This document shows positions 23,413 through 36,109 of a stretch of DNA of 64,000 nucleotides, piece by piece. The notes beneath the pieces are model-generated. The model was not told where the DNA came from and searched no databases. It saw nothing but the letters and a program-made list of their open reading frames with translations. This DNA comes from Cocos nucifera (lineage: Eukaryota > Streptophyta > Magnoliopsida > Arecales > Arecaceae), in contig QRFJ01001016.1 of NCBI GenBank assembly GCA_006176705.1, positions 253,001-317,000 of the forward strand, read 5' to 3'. Every line of letters starts with the position of its first letter. The stretch's first letter is position 1. The translations under genes and the position numbers were made by a program.

Positions 23413-24906
23413 TGTTACCCAGTAAAACAACCCAATAGGGAGGATGAATTGAGTTTTTCAAAACTTAAAATAAGTTAGGTACTATTTTAAAAAATAAGTG
23501 ATGTGATGGTGTATGCTTTAGTTCTAAGTATGCAGACATGCAGAAATATAAATGCAATGAAATGAAGTAAATAAAGCAATCACAAATACTAGAAAATTTA
23601 TAGTGGTTCGGTGCCTCTTGCACCTACGTCCACTCCCTAAGGCCCATTTGAAAATTTTACTATAATCTCTCCAAGATTATAGTCGGATAGTTTTTCAAGG
23701 CTCACTATTCAAAATTTAGTTGATTTTTACACTGACTCACCAACCACAACCAATCCCCAAACCAATTCTTGACTTACAATCCAATTTTTAGATTTGGATA
23801 AGTCTTCCCCTTAGCTTCAAAATTCTATTAAAACTAAGTTAAAGAAAGAGAAAAATTGAACAATAAAAATAAATAAAAAATTTCTTTGATGAGCAATTAA
23901 GTCGATGAAGCTTTTTGGAATCTTCTTAGAGGGAGGATTTTGAATTGTTTGAGCTTATCTTCTTGCAGAATAAAATCACTTGATTTGATATTTCTTAGAG
24001 TTGGGAGTGGAATACTCTTTTTTCAAGACTCTTTTTACTCTTTCTCTTAATTTTTTGATTCATTTCAATGATTTTATAGTCATGTCACTTCCTCCATGTA
24101 TTTTATAGGTGATTTTCCACGTTTGGAAGGCTGGAGAATCCTATTTGACTATTGGAGAAGCAAAAATGATCGTTTGAATCTAATCTGTACATTTCTAGAT
24201 AGTCTGCAGAAATTAGCCGTTGGAGCTTGAGTCGAACCTTGAGTCGATTCGAGCATCAGCTTGAGGTCATTTGCTCTGCTCAATTTTCAGCTCGAGAGTT
24301 TCTGTATGAAGATCAGTCTTTTTATATTTTACTAAGACTTCAGCTCATGAACCTTGAGTCGACTCGAGCCCCTGCTCGATACTATGCCGAACTTTACTTT
24401 AAAATTATTATATTCTATATTTCTTTTGAGACTTCGACTCGAGAACCTCAAGTCGATTTGAGCTTCTACTCGAAACCTTACCTCGAAATTATAATTCTCT
24501 AGATTTTTACTGAGACTTTGACTCAAGAATCTCGAGTCGACTCGAGCCTCCGCTCGAGGCTGTTCGTTTTGAAACTTCTGTATGCCAGTCTGCTTATCAA
24601 CTTGAGCCGAACAACGAGTCGAATCTCAAGTCGACTCGTGAGCTTCTTATGCTAAAAAATTTTAGTTTGTCCAAAAGTTTTTCTCTTGAATTCTGATTTG
24701 GGGATATCCTTTACAAACTTTGTTTCACGTGTGATTTATGCTTCAAAAGCCTCCAAATCTTCTCTGTCAATTTTTAATTATATTTATATGAAAGTTTTAT
24801 TTGATACTTTAAAATGCATCCTGAAACATGATCTCAACAATTTTATTAGTTCAAATATATACTCAAATATTTTGTTACTCATCAAAATCAATCCTTGGGG
24901 TCAACA
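23413..24906 (-). repeat. 5' LTR of the copia element
   Basis: 1494 bp, TG...CA bounded (plus strand tgttaccc ... gtcaaca). The U3 half contains three or more diverged copies of a roughly 85-bp unit centred on palindromes such as tcgagtcgactcgagc. The internal half has cgtaggt and cgaaccacta motifs typical of Sirevirus LTRs. Confidence 0.85.
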
Positions 24907-25492
24907 GATATCATAATAATTTTTTCATACATATTTTTTTTCTTTTTCTTCATATCATATTATGACATCCATTCATAAAAAATCCATTCATAAAAATTAT
25001 AATATTTTAAATAAAATATTATATTTTCTATAAAAAATCATAATTTTTATGAAGGAATGTAATAATTTTTATGAATGAATGTTATAATTTTTGGAGAAGG
25101 ACATTTTTATCATTCAAAATTTCAAACACCGTAGATTATTAAATGTATGTTGAAAAGTGAGGCTATGTATTTCAATAAAATAATTTGATGTACTTTGTGT
25201 TAATTTTATTATGCTGCATACAGAATGTAAAGAATATTTTTTTTATGTATTAGTTAGTTCGATTTTGAGCAATAATTTTTTTTTTCTTTTAATGCGGCTA
25301 TCTTTTAAAAATAAAAAATTGATCTAAATCAGTCATAATCACAAAGATGCGCTGGCGGAGCAGGAGTGGACTACGTTTTCTCTAAAGCTAGGGCCGGTGC
25401 CGCAAGATTCAGCATTTCCCCTTTTATATCACCGGGACCTCCTCTATTTTGCCAAGTATCACCCACCTCCTCTACCTTCCTAACCACTCCTG
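24907..25492. other. 5' flank of GDSL gene 3
   Basis: AT-rich sequence with repeated cattcataaaaa motifs up to about 25090, then the likely promoter. A TATA-like cttttatatc lies at 25421-25430, about 65 nt before the ATG, which is a plausible core promoter spacing for a short 5' UTR. The sequence turns pyrimidine-rich just before the start codon. Confidence 0.45.
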
Positions 25493-28400
25493 ATGGCCCC
25501 CTCTACCTCTCATCCGTTGATTCTACTTCCTCTCCTCGCTCTCGTCTTTCTTTCAAACGCCGACCCGGCCACCACCTGCTACACCTCCATCTTTAGCTTC
25601 GGGGACTCCATCGCCGACACCGGAAATTTTCTCAACTACACCAATTGGGGCCCGGAAGCCCGGCTTCCATATGGCGAGACTTACTTCCATCATCCCACCG
25701 GCCGGTTCTCTGACGGGCGACTCATCATCGACTTTATTGGTACCTAATTCTCGTCCTCTTCTTTGTTTCCTCCATTCCGATAGTCTGTAGTCTATAGCGT
25801 TGCTCTTTGGTTATGATGAGCGACGAGTGATGGTGGTGGGTGCAGCACAAGCCATCGGAGTGCCATTCGTGCCACCGTATCTGGCCGGACCCGGCGATCA
25901 TGGTTTCCGGCGTGGGGCGAACTTTGCAGTGGGAGGGGCGACGGCGCTGGAGAACGACTTCTTCAGATCTAAGGGTCTAAATGTTAATTGGACCGAGTAC
26001 TCGTTGGGGACTCAGATTGAGTGGTTCAAGCAACTGCTGCCTTCGCTCTGCTCCTCCGATTCAGGTAAGCCTTCTAAATCCTGAGTATTAATGTTCAACC
26101 CGGAATAGATGGATCTGAGGGGCAACAACATGTTGAGGTCAACTGGTTCACGTCTTACCTTTCTCTTGAAGTTTTAGCGGCAGATCGATGAATTTGCTTC
26201 GGCCTCTTTCTTATATTTGCCGAAACTTCTTCAGATAATTTTTCGTTTTTAGAGAGATGGAGGAAGCGAAAATTTTCCCCTAACTCAATTCAATGAAAAA
26301 ATTCACAATACAGGATGCCAGAGAAAATGTGCCCCAATTCATATTAGACAACACTCGTAACCCACAACGGACAGGTTCCCGTGGCATTTCAAAACGAGCA
26401 GTAGCTCCTACAGAATCCAAGCAAAACGAAATATTGCAAGAGGACCGAACGGATGCGGGCTATGGGAGAGGGGGGGAAAAAAAAAATAGTGGAGCCCCAT
26501 GCAAGGGCCTAATGGCTCTCGTTGGAATTCCCATGTTTAATGTTCTGCCAGACGATGAATTTTGGAAGGGCCTTAAAACAGCATAGAGTTGATGGAAGAG
26601 GGATTTTTTTGGAGAAAGAATCGTGAGTTCCATTCCAAACATATGTGCCAATAGATCGCCATAATCAAGTGGTCCCATCCTCTCTCCTCAATTCCTTTCT
26701 GATTCTTTTCTTCTCCAGGCTATCCGAAGGTCTCTTGGCCAGCCATGATCTTGTTGCAAAGAGACACTTGACCAGGAGATGAGAGATTGATTCAGAATTA
26801 GTGGCAAACATCTAACAGTACCTCCCCCTTTTTGGGCCATCCCTTCACCAGCGCTAAGCTTATTTTTCAAGGCCAACCAGATAAACTCCACGATTTTTTC
26901 TAGGTACCTATCGCTTTCGAGATAGCTTTATGAAAAGGCCAGGGGACCGTACCTCTATTAATGAATATGTTAAAGGCACCAACCACGAGATTTTCATTGT
27001 TTGTAAAAGCTTCCACACATTTGAAGAAGAGTCGCATGGTTCATCATGGAGGGCCATAAAGGTGGATGAACCATTTTTGTCTTTTTCAATTCCAAAAGAA
27101 AACCACCGGGACACCGTTTTTAACAATTCTTCTGTACAACTCACCGGACAGAGAGGCAAGAGGGGCAGGTTCTAACCATTGGTCCGCCCAAAATCTTATG
27201 TTATCTCCATTCCCCACCTTGAATGGTCCTCCAGCTACTGATATCCCTCCACATAGGTAAAACCTTCACAAAGGTCTTCCTCACTTGAATCCCAAACTTT
27301 CTTCTACTGTAGTAAGCATTCATGATTTGCCAGCACCAGGTTGCTTCTGATCCTTTGATTAGCTTCTACGTCTACTTTGCTAGCAAAGAGAGGTTCACAT
27401 CTGAAATATTCTTGATGCCAAGTCCCCACCTTTCCTCTAATTGCATACATTATCCCAATTTACAAGACAGTGAAATCCACTAATATTTTCTTTCCCTTTT
27501 TATGAAAAAGGCTCTTCTTTGCTGATCCATTCTGATTACTGCTCAATCTGGAAGTTTAAATACAGACATGAAGTATGAAAGTAAGGCAGTTAACAATGAA
27601 TTAATTAGGGTGAATCTATCTTTAGAAGTTTATCCTTCCAAGAAGCAAGTCTAGCACCCGAAGGGTATCCAACAATTTTTGGCAGCTTTTTATCACTGAG
27701 TGGTAGACCGATATTGGACTCTCTTCCACACTTCAGCTATGTGGTGGATGGCTTAGCTTCCTTCTTGTTGGGGTATTAATGCATATCGTCGAACTCTTAT
27801 GGAAATTTATCCGTATCCCTAGAGCTTGCTCAAACCCAATAAGGTATCCTTTACTGCCGCGATACTTTCCTCTTCACTCGCACAAATCACAAGGGCATCG
27901 TCTGTAAAGTGGAGACTTCTTAAATTCGCAAAGCACAGGTTAGATCCAGCGAACATGTTTAATGAAACCAGTTTCCCGCAAGCTTCAGAATTCTAGCTAA
28001 GACATCTGTAACAAATATGAAAAGATGTTGAGAGAGAGGATCCACTTGTCTCAGTCCTTATTTACATTTTAAATGGATAATGCCCCTACCTCCATTGTCC
28101 ATTTAGAAAGGGGTAAATAGGAGAATCTATTGGTAACTGCTCTCTTACGAACTTCATGAATTTTTAAACGCCCGAATGGCATCCTATTTGCAAGAGTGGT
28201 GGAGCATCCAAAGCATATCTATATCGTCGATACTCTTTATAGATTCCAATTATGTGGCTTAAAAAAGCAAATTATTCACTCGTATTTCTTGTTCACATGG
28301 TAGAATGCGAAGGACTCATTAGCACCTCGCTTTTCTTCATGGGAGAGATTGGAGGCAATGATTACAACGAGCCGTTACTTCAAGGAAGAACGGTGGACGA

Positions 28401-29977
28401 GATTCGGACCTTTGTTCCCGATGTCATCTCTGTCATTTCCTCGACGCTGAAGGTGGGCATGTTTCCCTCTTAATCTTAAACTTTTGCCACTAAGATCCAT
28501 ATTTTTATGGAATCTGGTAGTGCCGTAGTGGTGCTTTTTAAGCTCTCTGAAGCTCTGTGTTCTTTTAGGAATGCTTGCTAAGCTCTCTTTACCAAGGTAC
28601 TTCATTTTCATTTTGATTGCTAGGTCTTGATCGAACTTGGGGCGAAGACATTGGTGGTTCCAGGTAACTTTGCCATTGGATGTGTCCCGCTATATTTGGT
28701 GCTTTTCCAAAGCCCAGCAACAGAATATTACGATCCACAAACGGGTTGTATCAAATGGTTGAATGAGTTCTCAGAGTACCACAATCGGCTACTCCTGGAT
28801 GAACTGGACAAGCTTCGACAAATTTACCCAAATGCCACCATCATCTATGCCGACTATTACAAAGCGTTGTTGAGCGTCTACCGATTTCCACGTGAATTTG
28901 GTGAGACTTTTTTTTTTTTTTTTTGGCATTTTTAACACCTCCTTTGCCTCGAGTGTGATGATGAGGGACTGTGGACTCGCTTTTTAATTTTGGTGCCCCC
29001 CTTTCAAAAAAATCCATCACCATAGGGGGACCGGAAATTTGAAAACATCGTAGGCGATGGACCGTATGTTAGATTGTTGACCCCTCATTGGGATATTTTG
29101 TTAAAGTCCGATCCACATGGGGACCGGTCATTAAATTGCCCTTTTATTGCTTACTAAGCACATATTTGATATTATCTACAAAATGAAGGTACTTTTATAA
29201 TTTAAAATAAAAATATATTTTCTAAAAACATTAAACATTTTTAAAATCAAATATTTGGTGATATAATTTAAAAAGTACTTTTACCATAAGAATAAGACAA
29301 GTAATATATATATATATATATTTTCTATATTGGGAATATCACCAAACGCACCCTAAATCTTTATGAATTAATTATAGCATCATAAACCATGATTGGCTTA
29401 ATCTTCAATTCAAATACTTCATATACTTTGAATAAGCTTAAATCAATGATTGAGACCGAAAAAGATGCCTATCAATGCTTGTGTTAAGCTAAACCTTCTT
29501 TTTTTACCCCTAACGTTATGAGGTGGCAGCCTTCATGTGTTGTACTGAAGCCTCTTTTGCTCTCGAGGCCGTGGTACTGTTAGCTATAAAATAGTATCAA
29601 TTGCATGTTCCAATACCTAGTAGCTTGTGTTTGAAGCTCGTAGTTCATTATCGTTGTTTGACTAAAAGTGATTGAGGGTGATTGCAGGATTTGAGAAGCC
29701 TTTTGATGCCTGCTGTGGAGGTGGCGGTCCCAGTGGTTGTTCTATACCGTGTGGAGATCCAGGTTTTACGGTCTGCAGCGATCCATCAAAGTACGTTAGC
29801 TGGGACGGATTGCACCTAACGGAGGCGGCTTACAGGGCAATTGCTCGTGGGTTATTAAAAGGATCATACACCACTCCTTCCATGAACCGAGCATGCCCGC
29901 ACATAGAGCAGTATGCTGCTAATCTCCGAAACGATTCTAGCCGAACACCCGTGCAAACTTACAGTGCTGTTCTTTAG
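25493..29977 (+). CDS. GDSL esterase/lipase gene 3 (5 exons, complete)
   Basis: Exons: 25493-25739, 25846-26064, 28304-28452, 28624-28900 and 29688-29977, giving 393 codons. It is a secreted SGNH hydrolase of the plant GDSL family. The signal peptide is hydrophobic at residues about 9-20. Block I is SFGDSIADTGN with Ser39, block II is GANFAVGG, block III is GGNDYN with Asn174. Block V is WDGLHLTEAAY with Asp337 and His340. The C-terminal exon has ACCGGGGP and CSDPSKY, and a longer tail than its paralogues, ending about 35 residues after SYTTP. All introns are GT-AG. Intron 2 is 2.24 kb because a LINE sits in it in antisense. It is closest to gene 4 in sequence (GPGDHGFR, ALENDFF, GTQIEWFKQLLPSLCSS). 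Short AT-rich, poly-A-signal-like motifs follow the stop. Substrate and expression cannot be inferred. Confidence 0.92.
26290..28200 (-). mobile_element. antisense L1-type LINE remnant in gene 3 intron 2
   Basis: On the minus strand, 27950-27840 gives LHFTDDALVICASEEESIAA, an RT active-site block with the DD pair, and a one-base shift then leads to the following RT segment. Farther along, 26850-26600 gives ESISHLLVKCLFATRSW, the end of the zinc-finger-RVT domain. Reading order (RT to the right, zinc finger to the left) and strand agree. Many stops show it is dead. Exact ends are not visible. Confidence 0.75.
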
Positions 29978-30613
29978 TGAAAACAATAACAACAAGAGTA
30001 AAATAATGATAATTTTATAAAAAAAAAGTAGTAAAATAATGATAATAGCACTGTTTTCCTAGAAAAGTAGAGAAAACAATGTACGTTGTTTGACATTAAT
30101 TATTTGGGTGATGTTTTCTCTTGTTATTATTCTTTATAAATTTGAAAGATTGTCGGAACTAACCGATCTCAACAGCCTGGCAACGGAAATGTCTCATTTT
30201 TGCATCATGCTTTTTTCACCCTGTTGTTCATTTAGGTGAAAAAGGCTTTTCGCCGTATTGTTTGTTAGGACTACCATATTTTAGTGCGAGCAGCATTTTT
30301 CATGTCGTTGTTATCGCCCAATCTCCACAAGTGGATGAATGACAATAAATACAAGGAGCGGACCACCTGATATGGCTACATCACCATTCTTGGTCGGAGA
30401 ACTTCTGAGCTTGGCCTTCAGCCTCGACTAATCTCTTGTTGGCCGATCCAAATTGATTAGTCACTAATTTGGTGAGTCAGATAAGATATTTATAATCGCT
30501 CGCGTGAGAACGATCAATGCAACAATCAGATAATGATTTGTCCATCTTACATCCAAAATATGGAGGGTGGACTTTATTGACGGGGTTTATATGCATCTTT
30601 CGATTATAGCCAC
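29978..30613. other. 3' flank of GDSL gene 3 up to element E
   Basis: The first 150 bp are AT-rich 3' UTR-like sequence with repeated aaaataatgataat motifs. The rest (about 30170-30613) is mixed sequence without a gene. It may be part of an older LTR but has no partner I can identify. Confidence 0.4.
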
Positions 30614-31842
30614 TATTGGGGATAAACGTCAATTCCGTCGAAGTCCAACACGATGCTTAGTCCAATGCAATAGATAATCACGGAAGAGCTTCAGCAGTCA
30701 AATCTTATTCAAACTCTTTCAACCGGCCGAACTTTTCAGCGGTCGAATTTCAGCCGAATCCCTTCAGCCGATCGAACTTCTCAACGGCCGAGCCTCAATC
30801 AAAATCCTCCAATGGTCGAATTTCTACTAAACTCTCCAGGAGTCGGACTCCTCTCAGACTTCTCTTTCGGCTGAGCTTTCCTAAGATCCAGACTCCTCCC
30901 AGACTTTTTCTTCGATCGGACTTCCTCAGGATCCAGACTCCACCCAAACTTCTCTTTCGGTCGGACTTCTCTAGGAGCCGGACTCCTCCCAAACATCTTC
31001 TTCGATCGAACTTCTACAGAAGCCGAACTCCTTCTAAAATTCTCCTTCAGTCGAATTTCTATAGGAGCTGAACTTCTTTCAAACTTCTCCTTCAGTCGAA
31101 TTTTTATAGGAGTCGAACTCCTTCCAGAATTCTCCTTCGGCCGAACTCCTTCAGGAGTTGAACTTCTTCCGGATCACTCCTTCAGTCAGATTTCTACAAG
31201 AGCCGAACTTCTTCTTCGGTCAAACTCATCTAGGAGCCGAACTCCTTCTGGATCTCTCCTTCAGCTAGCGTTCCTCCTGGATGATCCTCTCTATCTGTAT
31301 TTTCTTTAGGAGTCTGAATTCCTTTGAAATTGATATATGTCGAAGTCTACCAACCAACTTATGCTTCTTTCGAATCACGGCCATTAAATCTCGACGAATG
31401 GTCGCCATCAATCTACTACAGATGATGCTACAGATGATGTCCCCCTTCGTGATAGACTCCACCAGGCCTCGAGCGGTCCGCTATTGGATGGTATGGCTAT
31501 CACTATCAGTCTGACGATACCTTTCTCTCCGTATCGAACGCTATGCGATCTCGAGCGATCCGCTACCAGGCGGTATGGCCATCACCATCAATCAAGCTCC
31601 ATTTATAAAAAGGAATCCTCCAGATATGTTTTCTCTAAGCTCTCTTCTCCTTTCCAAAACTCTACCGAACTCTTGTCTGAGCACTCCATTTTTATTGATC
31701 AGAAGAGCTGACTTGATTATCGAAGGATCCTGTTGGAGCCATCACCATTGACTCCGAACAAAATTTTATTTTGCAGGTCCCCGACGACAACCTCATTTTT
31801 CACTCCAACTCGTTCCGATGTCAACCAGATTATGCACCAATA
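30614..31842 (+). repeat. 5' LTR of element E
   Basis: Begins tattggggataaa, a TG-to-TA form of the tgttggggataaa end seen in G, and ends tgcaccaata. It contains an array of gagccgaactcct / ttcggtcg units (about 30720-31280). A TATA box (tataaaaagg, 31604-31613) lies in the same relative place as in F and G. Alignment to the reversed right LTR of F supports both ends. Confidence 0.7.
31604..31613 (+). promoter_or_regulatory. TATA box in LTR of element E
   Basis: The motif tataaaaagg lies about 240 bp before the LTR end. The same position carries tataaaagg in both LTRs of G and a matching motif in F, so it is the conserved core promoter of this family. Confidence 0.6.
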
Positions 31843-32089
31843 GAATTGATGCTAGAGAAAGGGCCTCTGTCTTTGAGATACCCTTATTCTTAAAAGAGTG
31901 CTCAGTTGATCCTACCAATCTTCTTCTCCAAGGTTCATCTCCACTCTCTCCCTTAATCCCAAGAAATACCTCAAAAGAAGGCAACTATCTGGAGATCTAC
32001 CACTTCTGCCATTAGATCTAAGCCAAATCCATCCATTCCTACTCTATCACTGGCACTTCAACCTCCATCTTCACCGACGGTCATGGTAG

Positions 32090-33020
32090 ATTTGGAGTAG
32101 TTTAACCTGCTGATGCAGCGGATTCAAAACCTCATCGAGATGGTGCAGACCATGCGGTAGCCTCTGATAGTGACTTCATCAGAAAACCCACCATCAGGAT
32201 GTTGAAAATCGATTTCAAGAAAGAACACTTGGGCTAGCATACCCATCGCCCCTGAAAAGAAGAAATAGAAAGCAGAGGATCCATGTTCAGATCATGGTTC
32301 TCCTCTGAAGGAGATCTTCTCCATCTGTAGTCGGAAGCCCTCCAAGGTCTGCGATCGAGACGACGTCCTCGATCACAAACTGCGAAAGATGGATCGGTGG
32401 ATTGAGAAACTCCGCCATGTCATCCTGGCTCGCTATGACGACATCTGCACCGATCCTCCTTTCTCTTCTTGAATTATACAAGAGCCTATTCTACCGAACT
32501 TTAAGCTTCCTCAATTTGAAAGCTACGATAAAATCTCTGATCCGATTGATCATCTGGAGGCCTTCCAGACCATGATGCTACTTCATGGTGCATCAAACAC
32601 CATATTATGCCGAGCTTTTCTATCTACCTTAAAGGGAGCAGCAAGAAATTGGTACTCGATGTTGGAGTCAGATACGATCTTTTCTTTTGATCAGATGAGC
32701 CATCAATTCATGGCTCACTTCGTCAGCAGTCGACGTCCGCACCGAGGTTCAAATTTTTTGATGAATGTCAAGCAAAAGGAGGAGAAATCCATCCGAACTT
32801 ATATCATCCAATTTAATGCCGCTGCATTGGAGATCCGGAACCTGGATCAGTCTGTTGCAATGGCCGCACTTAAGGACGACTTTCAGAAGACTGATTTGCT
32901 ATTCTCCCTGGAGAAGAAGTATCTTAAAGATTTTGCCAATCTACTAGCTTAGATCGAGGGATACGCCCATACAAAAAAGTCTTCAAATTGAAGGATGAAG
33001 AAATCATAGGAGAGCGATGG
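32090..33020 (+). pseudogene. gag of element E, 3' truncated
   Basis: The open part (32572-32952) contains MMLLHGASNTILCRAF, LKGAARNWYS, FDQMSHQFMAHF and AALEIRNLDQSVAMAALK, the retrotrans_gag signature shared with G and F. Upstream codons 32090-32570 continue it in broken frames (FESYDKISDPIDHLEAFQTM). The sequence ends before the zinc-knuckle region. Confidence 0.75.
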
Positions 33021-33027
33021 GCGGATG

Positions 33028-33770
33028 TTCACTTGATGGTATTCACTTTTAAGATCAATCTTAGGAAAGATGGTGGAACCTACCATCATATCTAATATGT
33101 CATCTAGTCGGGGTATGAAAAATTTATATTTGATAGTAATTTTATTGATCGTCCTACTATCTATGCACATTCTTTATGATCCATCTTTCATTGGCGTCAA
33201 TAATGCAGGAACAGCACATAGGCTCAAACTTTTTCTAATGAATCCTCTGTCTCATAGTTTTGTAACTTGGCTTTGCAACTCGGCGTGCTCAATTGGGGTC
33301 AACCTATAGTAGGGCATGTTCGGTAAGTTGGATCCAGTGACTAGGTCAATCGCATGTTGGATATCTCACATGGATGGCAGTTGCTCGAATAACTCTTTAG
33401 GAAAGACATCCTTAAATTCTTCTAAAAGGATTCCTACTTCTGGTGGATATTTGATTAAGGATTTCTTAGGAGACTGTTTGTAGGTTAATGCCCAAATAGG
33501 TGTTCCTTGCTCGATCTATTTTTCAGATCTCAAACACTAATTAAATGTAAGCTCTTCTTTCCACTGCTCTCTTTGGATCCTTTGGGTGCCTTCTTGGATA
33601 TAGTCTTTGGTTGGACAGCTTTAATAGTGATCTTCTTATCCTTATCTTTAAAGCTACACGAGTTTGACCTACCAAACAATATTACATCATGGACAAATAG
33701 CCATGGCCTTCCTAAAATAATGTTGCTAATCTCCATGGGTAGCACATCTTATCATTATATGAACTAAATT
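33028..33770 (-). pseudogene. element H protease to RT segment
   Basis: The protease-to-RT linker reads MLPMEISNIILGRPWLF at 33745 leftward. RT begins with a PALLxPxKDGS-like stretch and then MCIDSRTINKITIKY, PRLDDILDMM and IDLKSEYHQV at 33170-33030. It is cut at YHQV, before the active-site aspartates. Internal stops are present. Confidence 0.75.
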
Positions 33771-34139
33771 GAATGGAGACCAAACATCTTTGTGTAACTG
33801 GGATGGATGATGCATCCATCCATAAGATCTTATATGAAGTCGGATGGTCCATAGGGATTAATCCTAGTCGGAACACGGCATTAGAAGAAATTGCATTGAT
33901 TAAACTTCCACTATCTATGTGTAGTGCTTATCTTGATATTTAATATAGGTATAAAAGATAGCCATTCTTCTCTAGTCCTCACTCTCCTTGGATTGAGCCA
34001 AGACACACCTGACAATTTTCAATCTCTTTTTAGGCTTTAGTCTCACTAGTCCTAAGGTCTATTCAGCTTTCTTGAATTTCTCAACCAGATCTAAGTCTGG
34101 TTCGTATACTTTCTCCTCTTTAAATTCTACTGCCTTAGG

Positions 34140-35063
34140 CTTGTCAGTCTCAGGTCTGGCTCATCGATAAAAAGGGTGTGGGTAGGGCACTGAGCCACTA
34201 CATGACCAAATCTTTAATACCTAAAGCACCTCATGACTCTCGGTCCCTCTTCTAGAATACTCTTATTCTTTTCTTCTTTCCTTACTGGCGAATTATGGGT
34301 TTGATTTTGGGATCTTCGAGTAGGGGTCTGATTTGGTCCTAGTTGAGGTCCTAAGGATATTGATCGAACAGGTTCGATGCTCCGAACTATTAAATGATGG
34401 TACCTCTTAGCATCCTAGACTATTTGGTATGCATGATCTAGAGTCATAACTTCATGCAAATAAAGCTCACATTGCAGTTCCTCACGTAGCCCGGCTCTAA
34501 ATGTAGAAAGGGTCACAAGTCTATCCTCACGTAGCTCAGCTCTAATGGTAGAAAGGGTCACAAATCTATCCTCATTAACACTACACTGCATCTGAAATTC
34601 ATTGAATTTGGCTGTATATTTTGATACAGGTCGGTTATCTTGGATTAGTCATTACCACTGGTCTATCAATCGCAGCTTATAAGACACAGGTACTTCTCTC
34701 GTAGTGTCTCCTTCATCTCTACCTAAGTCTCTATAGGTTCATGCTTTTGTGTTCCATCAGGACCTGAACACTGGAGCAATACAGCTTGGCCTGACCTAAT
34801 AATTCCATCTTAGTATACCGAATCTTCCTACTTTCAGTCATATCTTACCACTTGAAGAAGTGATCCATACCCATTTTTTAGTCTAAATATTCTTTTTGAT
34901 CTAAATATCCATCAAAGCTAGGTGCATCAATTTTTGTACTCTTTACTATTAGATCATCTAGGTCAACAGATTCATGCTGGGATTGACCTTCTAGGCACTG
35001 ATCTACTTGTAGACCTAACCTTAAGCCTTGAGGTGGGGTTTGCTCAATTTGTACTAAAGGCAC
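34140..35063 (-). pseudogene. element H gag
   Basis: The N-terminal piece at 35063-34878 contains PSFDGYLDQKEYLD, typical of chromovirus gag. A decayed zinc knuckle near 34215-34170 reads CFRY...RFGHVVAQCP, where the second Cys has become Tyr. A 49-bp tandem duplication lies at about 34481-34580. Several stops break the frame. Confidence 0.6.
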
Positions 35064-36091
35064 TGGTAGGATCTATGGGTTTAATTCTCCAGTCCGAACT
35101 CTTCAAGCAACTTCTAAGGTTTCTATTCTTTGGCCATAATTCTGTACCAGATAAGTCAAGTTATCTAGTCTCTCTAGGATGGCCTCCATCATAGAATTAC
35201 TATTTGAACTTGGTTGATCCGACATGGATGGGTACTCAGTTCCAACTTCGGTATGCATATAATATAATAAATCTAAGGATTGCCTAGACCTAAAGTTCGA
35301 TGCATAACGAATCGAACAAAATACGAACTGAATCTACTGCCCAATTCTATCAACCAGTCAGGTAAGGGATATAGTCATGGGAGGCTCCCCTTGCTCTCAC
35401 AAGGACCTAATTAGAGAACCATGAGCTAGCTTTGATGTTTGCCTCTTTACTGCTTGCCTTAGATACTGGTTTCGAGAGTGGATTGCAAACTCAACTCATA
35501 CTAAGTTTTAACGAATCATACGAACTGAGTCGGTTGAATCTTAGGGCTGACAACTAATTAATTTTAAATTAAAGTTTGGATTCTAAGATGCAAGTTAGTG
35601 GTTTATGGGCTAAGAAAGGATGATGAAATCTCCATCTTATCTTATAATAATGTGTGTGCCTTTAATTAAGTTATGAACAATGCAATGCAGCACAACCAAA
35701 ATTTCAATAGAAAAAATTCAGCCTTATGGGTTGAATTCACAAATGATCTTAATCTTAACCTAACATCAGCATTTGAAGTCCTATGAATCTAGTTTCTAGC
35801 AAAGTAAGTTTTATAATTTTTGAATTTTTATATAATAAAGTATAAATTTTCTTCTGCTGCCTACATAGAATAGAGTTCTATATGCGAACAACAAGATTTT
35901 TAGATAGTTTCATAAAATAAAACGATAGAATTTTGAAGAAAAATTTTAGGGACGGATTTTTTATCAAATAAGATTTCTAAAATAGTAAAAATTATATATT
36001 TTTAAATTTTTTTATGATTAAAAATGACTTTCTCAAAGACTGCTGTACGAAATAGAAAATAGTGCATAATGCAAAACCTAATCAAATTCTA

Positions 36092-36105
36092 GTGCTCTGA
36101 TACCA
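36092..36105 (-). promoter_or_regulatory. primer-binding site of element H
   Basis: The element strand reads TGGTATCAGAGCAC, a full initiator-Met tRNA complement, four bases inside the presumed LTR end at 36110. Confidence 0.75.
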
Positions 36106-36109
36106 AATC

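Larger units (their letters stand above)
15365..24906 (-). mobile_element. Sirevirus-like Ty1/copia retrotransposon, decayed, 3' LTR truncated
   Basis: On the minus strand the order is 5' LTR (23413-24906), PBS, gag, protease, integrase, RT, RNase H, an additional ORF region, PPT and part of the 3' LTR (15365-15819). The copia order (integrase before RT), the initiator-Met-type PBS, long LTRs with a cgtaggt...cgaaccacta motif and an extra coding region after pol all point to the Sirevirus (Maximus/SIRE) group. Every coding region is broken by stops and frameshifts. The outer end of the 3' LTR, about 1.03 kb, is missing at the A/T block, so no target-site duplication can be checked. The insertion accounts for most of the 12 kb between GDSL genes 2 and 3. 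Confidence 0.88.
30614..33027 (+). mobile_element. element E: truncated gag-only Ty3/gypsy-type LTR element
   Basis: Same family as elements F and G but in plus orientation. It has a 5' LTR (30614-31842), then a leader and gag. It stops abruptly near 33027 inside gag, where the sequence becomes the reverse-strand RT of another element. No 3' LTR was found. CpG sites that are intact in G are mostly TpG or CpA here, so this is an old copy. Confidence 0.75.
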
